Source of the DNA: Phellopilus nigrolimitatus
Taxonomy: Eukaryota > Basidiomycota > Agaricomycetes > Hymenochaetales > Hymenochaetaceae
Direction: 5' to 3'
Assembly (NCBI GenBank): GCA_021029095.1
Contig: JAJOHG010000262.1
Coordinates: 1-35,819 of the forward strand
Length of the DNA stretch: 35,819 bases
Position 1 is the stretch's first letter. Every line of letters starts with the position of its first letter. The notes under the pieces were generated by a model. That model saw only the letters and a program-made list of their open reading frames with translations. It did no database searches and had not been told where the DNA came from. Positions 20,638 to 31,084 of this stretch are shown in pieces. Both the position numbers and the translations under genes were made by a program.

Positions 20638-21152
20638 CATGCTGCTACTTTGATTGGATTGAATTCTGGGCTCGGTAGGCTTGCTGGATGGACTTCAGAG
20701 GATGGCACTTATGCGTATACCTGTATATTTATTTGTATATGTACCCTGTAGAGTAATCACGGATTGAAATGCCCGGCATATGATATGCAAAGACTCAGTG
20801 TTGTTGGACGTATCAAAGAAGCAGGTGCAGCTCAGAAAGCATGATGTAGAATGTAAAGGCGGCGCCGAGGAGTAAATGGAATGTAGCCTGGTGGATGCTT
20901 AAAGTAAGTTGAAGCGGTGCAAAATCGTGAATTAAATCTCTAAATTGGCACTGGTATTGTTGGTATCTGAAAGTTTCAGGCCATAAGACAGCACTGCAAG
21001 ATATGCATTTGAAAATCCTTACATTTGACAATAAATAAGTATACCCTGTGGAAACATATATATAAGTGCGGCACTCCGCCCTACAAGTTCTGCAATATCA
21101 CTCGCTTTCAAAATAGCAGAACACACCGTCTATCAGCTTGAATACCCTAGCA
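20638..21152. other. Intergenic region with TATA box for the downstream small gene
   Basis: This holds the 3' flank of the sphingomyelinase gene and the promoter of the 72-aa gene. ATATATATAAG at about 21056-21066 lies some 90 bp before that gene's ATG. Nothing else is seen. Confidence 0.45.
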
Positions 21153-21534
21153 ATGTCATCTTTTACAGCCAAAGACGGGGAGGCCGATGAAAGGTAAGCG
21201 GGAATTACCTTGCATTGATTCTCAGTTTGACAAGGTTATGTATATGTACTGATAATGATTGCCAGGCCTGTTGATCAACTTGGTCCTCCATCTTCAGACA
21301 CACCAGCAGGCGCTGGAGATAACGCCCCTGGACCTGCGAAACAGGAACCCAAGAAGTCGTGAGTGCACCTGTCGTCACTGCCTGACCTCGATGGAGCTCC
21401 GATTGAATACCTTTTTATGCACATTTATTAATGTACCAAATGTGCATAGGGAAGAGCATGCCAAGGAAGATGAAGAAGCATCTGTTCACCCCGAGGAAAC
21501 CCAGTACGAGCATTTCCTTGAGCGTTGCATATAA
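21153..21534 (+). CDS. 72-aa acidic protein, three exons, unknown function
   Basis: Exons 21153-21193, 21266-21358 and 21450-21534 join in phase with good donors (GTAAGC, GTGAGT) and acceptors (GCCAG, GCATAG) to a TAA stop. The product has no signal peptide or membrane segment. It is hydrophilic, rich in Glu, Asp, Pro, Lys and Gly, with a basic KQEPKK patch in the middle and an acidic C-terminal third ending in HFLERCI. A TATA box about 90 bp upstream and three mutually consistent splice junctions support a real gene although it is short. It is probably a disordered lineage-specific protein. No family recognised. Confidence 0.6.
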
Positions 21535-22010
21535 CCGAGCTGAGGGTCTTACTTTGAAGTGACCTCGACCTGAGCTTCCCTTCGAAGGGTGCTAACAGCC
21601 CGACCAGTGGGACTGGGGCCAAGCCCAAGGAGTGAAGTGGCCGGTGATTGCTGTCCGAGGCTCGAGCTGCAGGTTTTGACAGGGACTGTATACCTTCTTG
21701 AGTCAACAAGAGATAGACACCTTCATTAACACCTTAATGCATAATCTTCTCGACCGATTTATTCAAAACTCCATACTCATATGGACATGTAGCACAACTT
21801 GTGGCTCGAATGACGTATCTTTGATCAAATTGCCATCTCTTAAACTGAGAAATTCGCAGAATGTTATACGTATTTCAAACACTTGCATAACAATGAAACA
21901 TAGGTATATACGAAAGCGATGAGAAAGGGGTTCAACACAACTCATAACTCGAAAAAAAATGCGTAGATAATGTGCATAGTTGAAGCGTCATCTGCACAAG
22001 CAGTAAAGGA
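21535..22010. other. Convergent intergenic region, no gene seen
   Basis: This separates the 3' ends of the 72-aa gene (+) and the kinase gene (-). It is AT-rich in its second half, with no supported ORF or RNA. Confidence 0.4.
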
Positions 22011-24603
22011 TCATTCGTCAATCACCTCCCTTTCCTTATCCTTCTTTGCCCGTTTCTGCCCCGAAGCCGTATTTTCACCTGGACTCATTGCTCGTTTTCG
22101 AGACGACGACGAACCTACAGAGTTCCCGACCTCGACCCTGTTCTTACCGTTCGTTGTTTGAGATCCGGAGTCAAGGGCTTTCGATGCGGTATTACTGTCA
22201 ACAGCGGTGTTCGATGCTGTTTGCGAAGCTGTCATTCTCGCAGAAAGGCCAGCCTTGTCGAAGGTCTTCGAAGTACCTCCGGATTTCTTCGATGCAACCC
22301 GCACAGCCGCCTTCGCAGCGTCGTTTGCTGTACGCAAGTGGACTAAACCATCCTCCCGAATCAAGTTTCGAGTCTTAAGGATGTAAGGGAGCCTTTCCCG
22401 TACTGTTTGTCGGTTCGCAGAGCCGCCGGTAGTAACGTTCAGTGTCGAAGGGGCTTGCGGTGACGATTTTTGGCGCAAAAATATCAGACATGTGTCAAAT
22501 TCCGCTTTGAAAGAAGCGAACACGTTTTCCGCGGGTCGTTTTACCGGATGCAGACTTTCGTCCGGGACCGGATAATATCGAGATTCTGGTGGAAAGAGCA
22601 CCATTCTCATGCCCTGCAAAAACGAAACAAGAGGTTTGAAATACAGAGCCATCCCCGGAACGAACGAACCCAGGAATTGGTGTCCCGTTGACATAAGCGC
22701 CACTTTCGCCGTCCCGACGGAGTCCCTGGTGTTCGCGTTCACATCACGCGCGCACCATTTTGAGATTTCAGAACCTTCATAAGTAAATTCATCTGTGAAC
22801 CGCGGTGCTGCATGGGGACCGGAGAAAGTGCAACAGATCCAGCAGTAAACATAAAACAAAGACTCCAAATCGTGAAAGTAGTCTTGTTCTTCACTCAAAT
22901 TCCGAGTTAAGAGCCTAGCCGCCATGTACGGCAGCGTTCCCTGAGAAGCCGAGAGACGTTATCAGTAAATTATGACGAACTGAATATAGGCAGCAGAACG
23001 AAATCACTGTTCTATCGCCCTTAGATGTTGACGTGCGTGGCTCGCTGAAATCAAGAGCATAGTCGAGGTCAATCAAAACGCCTCTCCGTAGAGTACCTCG
23101 TTCTGTATCCCTTGCAAGAATGATATTCTTCATGCTTATATCACGATGAAGAATCTTCTGCTTATACAGCATTTCTATGGCTAAAATCGAATCCATTAGT
23201 AACGCTTTCAACTTCTGCTGGGAAAAAAGACTCACCTTCGACGATATCCTTTCCTGCCAAAACGAGCTCCTCAAGCGAGTCGAAGTCCTCCAAACTATCC
23301 CCGAACGGGGTTATGGAAATCCTATAATGATCACGAAACTCGATGGAGTTGAAATGAGTCCATTTCTCGTCCGTCTTCCATCTTTCAACGAATTCGCCTT
23401 TCCAGTCTATAATTTCAGTCATAAATGCCCTCGCACTGGATGTGTTGTCAGGCTTCCCATCAATATTTACATGCTCATGTTTCACGAGCTGAGCAACGCT
23501 CTTGATCCCAACGACCTTTGCCAGTAGTTTGAATTCCTTGTCCCTGCGAGACTGGTCCACCCAAGAATCCTTCACAACGAGAATGTTGCCGTTTTCATCC
23601 TTTACTTTTAGACAGATTGTCCCTCGACCGCGGATAACACAATCCTGGTTGATCACATCGATAATTTCGAGTCGTGAGTCGGCCACTGTAACGTAGCCTT
23701 TTAGAATCTCTTTTTCGTTCTCCATCACGATTTCGGAGGTAAAGGAAGAGTCGTATCCAAGAGCACTCCTGTCGGCAAACAAGAGACCCATCACAACTCT
23801 CAAGAACAATTCAGGCTTGGCATGCGCATCGAATTTTTCTGTCGCGTACACGCAGGATCGATCGAAGTGATAGAACGACACATTCGTGTTGAAGATTCCA
23901 AACGCCATAACAAACCGTCGGTCGTACTGGTTCCCATAGCAAAGCCGTACGTACTGAGCAAGCTGTTCGAGAGAGTTCTCAAGCGGATCTGAAACGTTGC
24001 ACTTGAGTCCACCAACGCCTTGGATCTGTGTCCAGCTAGCATTCTTGCTAGCTTCCTCAACCTTCGAGTCGACGATGACGATGTCGGGGTTCCGTACGCC
24101 ATCTCCCAAGGGTGCCATGTTAGCATAATTTCCCGAGTAGACACGTTTCTTAGGAGAGCAAGGAAGGTCACCGAGGACGGAACGGGCGAAGACCGCAAGC
24201 TTATTGAGGTATTCAGCAACCTCAGCTTCCATGCCTTCGACTTCGGTCTTTGGCCATCCGGTCCAGTTCATGGCAAGTTCATCATACCAGTCATTCTGTT
24301 TTAGACGAGTAAGAAGATCAGAAGGCTTGAAGCCGATGATCTCGTCGCTGAGCTGCCGCTCAATAACCGTAGTTGGAACGTCGTAGAGGACCGCGTCCAT
24401 GTTCTCAAGTCTCACCGAGGATTCAATTAAGTCGTAGGCTTCCTCTTCGATATTTGGAACTAGCGAGATAAACCGTTTCTGGACGTGAGAGCGGAACTTC
24501 GTAAGAGTAGTGTCGAAGATAGGCTGAGCGGGTTGAACGTCGTCTACTCCGGAAAGATGCGCAATCTCATTTGGCGGAATCTCTGAAGTGTCGTCTGGCT
24601 CTT
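22011..24603 (-). CDS. FunK1-type fungal protein kinase
   Basis: The kinase core shows an ATP-lysine segment ILVVKDSW, a catalytic HRDIS with a following KNI, a metal-binding IDLDYA in place of DFG (usual for FunK1), and TGTLPYMA. All belong to the fungal kinase family (Pfam Pkinase_fungal) expanded in Agaricomycetes. The long N-terminal half (ISLVPNIEEEAYD through NDWYDELAMNW) and a basic Ser-rich tail with RKRAMS and KRAKKDKE, a possible nuclear signal, are also typical. Exon 22011-22940 joins exon 23008 by a normal 67-bp intron. A second junction near 23204-23235 is unresolved: a GTGAGT donor gives only a 31-bp or shorter intron. The first in-frame Met is at 24415, but the frame stays open and protein-like to about 24603, so an upstream start exon is likely. 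Substrate unknown. Confidence 0.85.
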
Positions 24604-25167
24604 AGTGATGAGACTGGGGTGTCTTAGGCTCGGAGGGATCCGTATGTTGAGGAGGGAGCAAGCCGTTGGATATATATGTTGTAAGTCAAACTTGGTCGTG
24701 CAACGCAGGAAGCAAAGGGGACTCGAAACTCACCAGGGAAAGTCTATCAACGAGATTACGCGTATGGCTGACTTGTGACACGGCAGGTCTGACTCGGGGT
24801 CAAAGCGATCGTAGTGGCTTGAAGTCAAGAACGAACTGGATTGGCTGCGACGACGATGCACGGCTGGAAGTATATTTATTACTTAGACAGAGGAACATAT
24901 ATTGTATCTTGTCAAAATATCGATCCCACAGAATAAGTTCATGAAACAGATGGAGCAATGCAAGACTTAGCAGACGATTGAGAATTGAACAAAACACCAG
25001 TCGTTAGAAGCAGTGTGGATCAAGAACTCAGTGGCAAGCAAGCCATAATAAAGGCACGTAATACACCCAAGGGACTTGAAAACGCAGTAGGAAGTACCAG
25101 AGAAAATATCGATATTATAAATACGACAATACATGTAGTGGTAGAAATACAACAGTACAGGGCAATA
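24604..25167. other. Intergenic region; possible 5' exon of the kinase gene
   Basis: A minus-strand GTGAGT donor near 24733 follows an open stretch and may belong to the missing first exon of the kinase gene. No ATG could be tied to it. The remainder up to the H2B stop shows nothing. Confidence 0.35.
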
Positions 25168-25777
25168 TCACTTCGGGTTTGCACTCGAGAACTGAAAGCA
25201 ATAGATTAGGATGAAGTCTAAGTACGACGAGAAGAGGAAGACGAACCTTAGTCACCGACTTCGTTCCTTCAGAGATAGCATGTTTGGCGAGTTCACCAGG
25301 CAAAATGAGGCGCACGGAGGTCTGGATTTCGCGCGATGAGATGGTTGACTTCTTCGAGTACGATGCGAGCTCTGAAAGAGATAAGAGTTAGAAGATGCGT
25401 TCCCGAAGGAAGACATGAGGTAAGTACGCACTGGATGCCTCCGATGCGATCCGCTCGAAGATATCGTTGACGAAGGAGTTGAGAATAGCCATCGCCTTGT
25501 TTGAGATACCGGTGTCGGGGTGGACCTGCTTGAGGACTGCGCAAGTCTGGTGAGCTCGACGTGCCAAATCCCGAAGGTAGAGGAAAGGCATACCCTTGTA
25601 GATGTACGACGAGTACGTCTCCTTGCGCACCTTGCGCCTCTTCTTCTTCTCCCCGTCAGCAGGTGCAGTCTTCTTCGCAGTCTTCTTGGACGTCTTGTCC
25701 GCGACGGTCTTCGCCGGCGCCTTAGAAGCAGTCGAGGCGGGCGCCTTGCCGGCGGTCGAAGCGGGTTTGGGAGCCAT
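25168..25777 (-). CDS. Histone H2B
   Basis: Exons 25594-25777, 25432-25536, 25247-25371 and 25168-25191 join in phase to 145 aa. The N-terminal tail is Lys/Ala/Thr/Pro-rich. The histone fold contains [41 protein letters not shown], the REIQT...[13 protein letters not shown] segment and [12 protein letters not shown], a full canonical H2B, including the Lys of VTK that is monoubiquitinated in other fungi. The last exon is only 24 bp and encodes FSSANPK. It is transcribed divergently from the H2A gene. It packages DNA as the H2A partner in nucleosomes. Confidence 0.97.
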
Positions 25778-26135
25778 TGCAAATGTGAATGTGGTGTTGG
25801 TGGTAAATGGGTGATGTGCGTTGAGAGCGACTTGCGAGGTGACGGGAAGCGTAAACAGTGGTGCGAGGTGGAAAGTATAGCAGCCGATACTTATAGTCGG
25901 CGATGCTTTGGCTGTGTTTGGGCAAGACGCGTGACTTACGCGATGTGACGCAACCGTGGTTGTTCGTCAAACCACTGAATCTTGCACAGCCACGCTAGCC
26001 CACCCATTCCTATATAAGCGCGCCTCCGCACAACCCAGTCGGACCCTCCACTCTCTCGCCGCCTACATCGTCGCTCAACCTTCGTCGCCCTCAACCAACC
26101 ACCACCACCACCGCCACTACTACTTTCTACCAACA
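25778..26135. promoter_or_regulatory. Shared divergent promoter of the H2B and H2A genes
   Basis: The 358-bp gap between the two start codons must carry both promoters. CTATATAAGCG (about 26010) is a TATA box for H2A on the plus strand. CTATAAGT on the minus strand (25889-25896) is a candidate for H2B. Divergent H2A/H2B pairs with a common promoter are the rule in fungi and ensure balanced S-phase expression. Confidence 0.75.
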
Positions 26136-26719
<584 letters not shown>

Positions 26720-27059
26720 ACTTTCCTTCTCTTCTATGCCGGGATTGTGTACTATTTATCACCACTGTATTCTGCTCTCAAGTATCTATCCTTCTGTAAT
26801 GCCATGCCACATCTAAAGCGTTATATTCTCTTCGAATTGAACAATTTTAGCGTTGTGTATTCGTAAGGGGTGATTTGTAATCAACGTGTAAGCGACGCGT
26901 CGAGTCCGAATCAGGCCAAGTTGAACTTCGACGCGTTCCTTCTACACGTACGTGGGTCCTCGACGTCAGACTGTTGTGACGGTAGTGAGCTTAACGACGT
27001 GCAGGACGATCGCGGCGACAGCGTGACGACCTTACTGCTCATTTTTGAGCGCGACGACC
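26720..27059. other. H2A 3' flank and promoter of the LIM gene
   Basis: No coding potential beyond shadow frames. The last 120 bp before 27060 probably form the 5' leader of the LIM-protein gene. Confidence 0.4.
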
Positions 27060-30000
27060 ATGAGCCATTACCAGCAGCAATACTATGCTCGCCCTCAGCA
27101 GCCTCCTCATACCCCGCATACCCCTATCAACTCCCCGTTCTACGCTGCCCGCCAGCGCTTCGAGCAGCAAGCGTATTCTGCCCAGCCGCAGCAGCCGCAG
27201 ATGCTCGACCATCGTCAACCGGTCCCGCCGCAACACCCACAGCAGCAGCAGCGGGCGGGCACCCAGCACGCGCCTTCGCAACCGCAGGCGCATGCACAAA
27301 CGCAGACGCATGCACAAACGCAGACGCAGGCTCAAACGCACCACCCGCGACAGCAGCAACGGGCGGGCGCTCACCGGGACGCGCGCCCACAGGTACCAAT
27401 GCAGGCGCATGTGCAGCCGCAGGCTCAAACGCATCACTTTGGTCACCCTCAGTTACAATATGCGCAGGGGCAGCTACAGCAGCAACAATTATACCAATCT
27501 ACGTACGCTCAGGCTGGCCAGCGCCCACAGGCGCAGGTACAGTCGCCTTTTGCGTTGCAGTACCCGATGCACGCTCCCCCTGGGTCGTTTGTGCACCCGG
27601 CACATTTGCAAAGGACGTTCAGCTTCCCTCCGCCGCAAGCTCAGGTTCAGCCTGCGCCGACGGTAGCACCGTATCAAATACAGCATCCTTATACGTCTGC
27701 TCACCATCCTCAGCAGCAGCTGCAGCAGATAGCTCAGTACGGACGGCCCGCCGCGCCTCCTTCTGTTACTCCTCCGACAGTATCAGCTCACGCACCACCT
27801 CCTGCAAACGCGCCAGGCACGGTTGGCCGGCGGCCTTTACCTGCTCCGGGGGCGTCTCGACCTGGAGCACGTCCGCTGTCGATGCCGCCTCAGCCGACGC
27901 AGACCTCGTACCCAGCGTCGTCGAAGCATAGCTTCGGGCATTCATCGTCATCCTCCTTATCGCATATGATTCCCAAATCTTCTATTCGCGCTACATCGCC
28001 TCTACCTTCTCTATCTTCTATTGCTCCGTCTTTCCCGAATGCACCGCAAGATACATCTCCGACACGCCGGCAATTGCCATCGCCCGCTTCTGCGCCTACG
28101 TCTCTCCCGCTTGCATCTCCAGGTTCAGGATCTGGTGGGATTCCGAGGTCCGCGAACATGCAATACAGTCGATCACGGTCGCCAAGTCCAGTAAAGCAAG
28201 GACCATTGCCTTCAGGATTCGCGGCTTCGTCGAGCGTTCCTGCTTCTTCTAAGCCGTTGCAAAGGATTGCCACCCAGAGACGTGCCCTTCCACACTCTCC
28301 GACTGCCCCGCCGGACCTAAGTCATCTCCAGCGCTCGTCCGATGGATTGGCAAGACGGGGGACAGTATCGCAGATGGCGTCGCGGTTTGCAGAAAATGGC
28401 GCAGAGAGTCAGGCCGATAAGGGGACGGGGGAGAGCTCGAGTGCTGTACCGAAGGCTGCACCAGCAGCGGGCTCCTCGTATGCACCACCGCGGTCCCCGT
28501 TAAGGTCTTCGACTTTGCCTGCAACTATGCAAGACACTTCCCCAGTTCTCCAGACTACCTACCAGGCACATTCTCAGAAAGAGCAGCGGCAGAAAGCAGA
28601 ACAGGAGGAGGAGGACGATAGCAGTGAGAGCGGATTGTCTGTAGCACATGACGAGGCAGTGAGCCAGACCCGTGGGCAGACACCGTCGCCTCAGTACGGT
28701 ATACGCGACCTCCCTAAGCGAAACACGATCAATTTGGGCTCGAGTTCGCATGTGCCGGCGACGAAACCTGAGCCCCCATCTCCTCAGTATGGGATTAAAA
28801 ATTTGCCGCCGAGAGCGAAAAGCGAGCTTGATCGGAGGCGAGCTTGGGAGCGTGCCGAGCAGGGAATGGGCGGTGGTGCTGGACCAGGGTCGGGGATATC
28901 GAGCGGAGGAAGCCGAAGCGTGTTCGAGCCCGGCAGGCAAATGCAGCCTTCTTCCTCTCCCACAAGAGCGTCCGTACCTTCTTCGCCCAAGAAAGTGCAT
29001 GTACCAAGCCTCCCTCCGCCAGTGGTTGCCGTAGCGCCCTCACGCTCACCGCAGCCTCAGACACCGCAGCAGCAGCAAAAGCTGCCGATGCCTGCCGTGG
29101 TGCATCCCCAGCCCTCGTACACGGAGCGGCAGCCGTCATGGACGTACCCCACAGCTGATCTCGAGAAGATACAGGAGCGCCCGCTAGCAGGAGAGCAGAA
29201 GTCGTCAATGGCGTTCCGCTTCGCTGCGTTATCGCTTGCAGAAGAGAATAGAGACGTGAAAGTGATGCCGCCTCTGCCGCCCCCCACGACCGTCACGACA
29301 CGCGAGGGTCGGCCGCGTCCTCCTGCGCAAAGCAGCTCGTCGCGATCGGCTTCTCCGACAAAGCCATATCCGTTTTCGACAAGGACTCCGCGTAGTGTCG
29401 CGAATTTGGATCTGAATCTGGATGATGCACCGCCGCCCTCGCTTCGGCGCACCCCATCGCCCTCATCATCAATAGCGTCGTCTTCTGTACCGTCGATACC
29501 AACAATTAGAACGCCTGAAGACGGACCAGGTGGTTTCCCGCCCGGACAGCAGAGCCATGGTCGCGGAACGTCGATCCCTAAAATCAACTTACCGGGGGAC
29601 TTTGACTACGATGATGACATCGCGAGCGTGCCGAACGTGAAAGTACAGACGCCCCAGATCGTTGTGTCGCCAAAGCCCATGAGTCCCTTGAAACATACCG
29701 TTCCCATAATAAACCTTCCTGATGATGACGAAGACAATGAGGTCAACGGCTCTGGACCGACGATATCAGTATCGGCGCCCGCTTCGCAGACACCCGAGAC
29801 GCCATACGCGTCCATGCCCGTCATTCTGGATGATCTCGCCTGCTCGCACTCCATGCCATCGTCTCCGACGAAGTCGCGCGGTCTGCCACGTCCTCCCAGC
29901 GGACCTGCTGGGCCTATACCGACCAGCTCGAGTTCAGGCTCGAACTTGAGATCTCGGGGTGGCGGGCTTGTGTGCGGAGGTTGTCACGAGAGCATCATAG

Positions 30001-30744
30001 GGCGTATCGTGAGCGCGATGGGCCTGAGATGGCATCCGCAATGCTTTAAGTGCTGCACATGTGCAGAGCTGCTCGAGCATGTGAGCTCGTATGAGCATGA
30101 CGGAAAGCCATATTGTCATCTTGATTATCATGAGGTACGAAACACATTAAATTCACTGCGATATATTTTTTATTCACTGAACTTGCAGCTCTTCGCACCG
30201 CGATGCTACCACTGCAAGACGCCGATTATTGATGAGCGTTTCATTACGCTAGACGACCCCGCTCTGGGGAAGCGGATGTATCACGAGCAGCACTTCTTCT
30301 GTGCGGAGTGTGGCGACCCGTTCCTCGCGCCGTCATCACCGGCCAAGGCACATGCGCGCACGGGGCGCAACGAGATCAACGTCCGGGGCGACGGCGCGTT
30401 CGACCTCGCGCTAGACGAGGACGGCGACGAGGTAGGGTTCACGGTGTACCGCGGCCACCCGTACTGCGAGGCATGCCATGTGCGGCTGCGCGCCCCGAAG
30501 TGCAGGGGCTGCAAGCGGAGTATCAGGGACGGGACGCGTGCCGTAGAGGCACTAGGTGGGAAATGGTGCTACGAGTGCTTTGTCTGCACGGTGAGTGCTA
30601 GAGATGTGTTTCTATGATGCACACAAAGACTGATGATTTGTGCAGGGCTGTCAGAAACCATTCGATGTTCCCTCGTTCTTCCAGCGTGGCAATAGGCCTT
30701 TCTGCGAACCGTGCTTCAGTATCGTCTTGCGGAACGAAGTTTAG
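27060..30744 (+). CDS. Paxillin-like protein with three C-terminal LIM domains
   Basis: Exons 27060-30134, 30189-30590 and 30646-30744 encode about 1,191 aa. The N-terminal 960 residues are disordered: Gln/Pro-rich at first (about 1-260) with HAQTQT repeats, then Ser/Pro-rich with QYGIRDLP and QYGIKNLP short linear repeats. LIM1 (about 972-1023) has CGGC...WHPQCFKC...C...YCHLDYHE. LIM2 starts at RCYHC and carries a 35-residue Asp/Arg-rich insertion before YCEAC. LIM3 is KCRGC...WCYECFVCTGCQ...FCEPCF. This layout resembles fungal paxillin homologues (Pxl1), which act at sites of polarised growth and the cytokinetic ring through Rho/formin pathways. The first ATG at 27060 was taken as start. 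Assignment to Pxl1 is by architecture. Confidence 0.88.
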
Positions 30745-31084
30745 TAGCAGCCTGTTTTGCATGTGACTCTGAGCTTTCCCCTCCTTTCCTATTTGTTTAC
30801 CTATTTTTGCTAATGGGTCGATCCACCTTGATCATTTTGTATTTCTCATTTATCGTGCTTATATGCGGGCCATTATTTATATCATTGAACGAAACACTGT
30901 ATCACAATGTAGCTGCACAGCTGTACGTACATTTGACCAACTACAAAGAATAAAAAGTGGGCAGACTTGAGCAGTAGACCAAACATTAATCGAATCACCG
31001 ACACAAATGAGGCTATTGATACAAAGTGCGTGCAAGATCTCATGAAATTCGTACTTCCCTCTCTCATCTTCAAAAAAAAGGACG
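30745..31084. other. Convergent 3' flanks, no gene
   Basis: The genes on both sides end here. The stretch is AT-rich and without supported coding or RNA features. Confidence 0.4.

Noticed and set aside
26870..27931. 353-codon plus-strand ORF overlapping the LIM gene start
   Set aside because: Ala/Ser/Thr/Cys low-complexity frame over the Gln/Pro-rich LIM-gene exon. The competing frame continues 1,000 codons into recognisable LIM domains.
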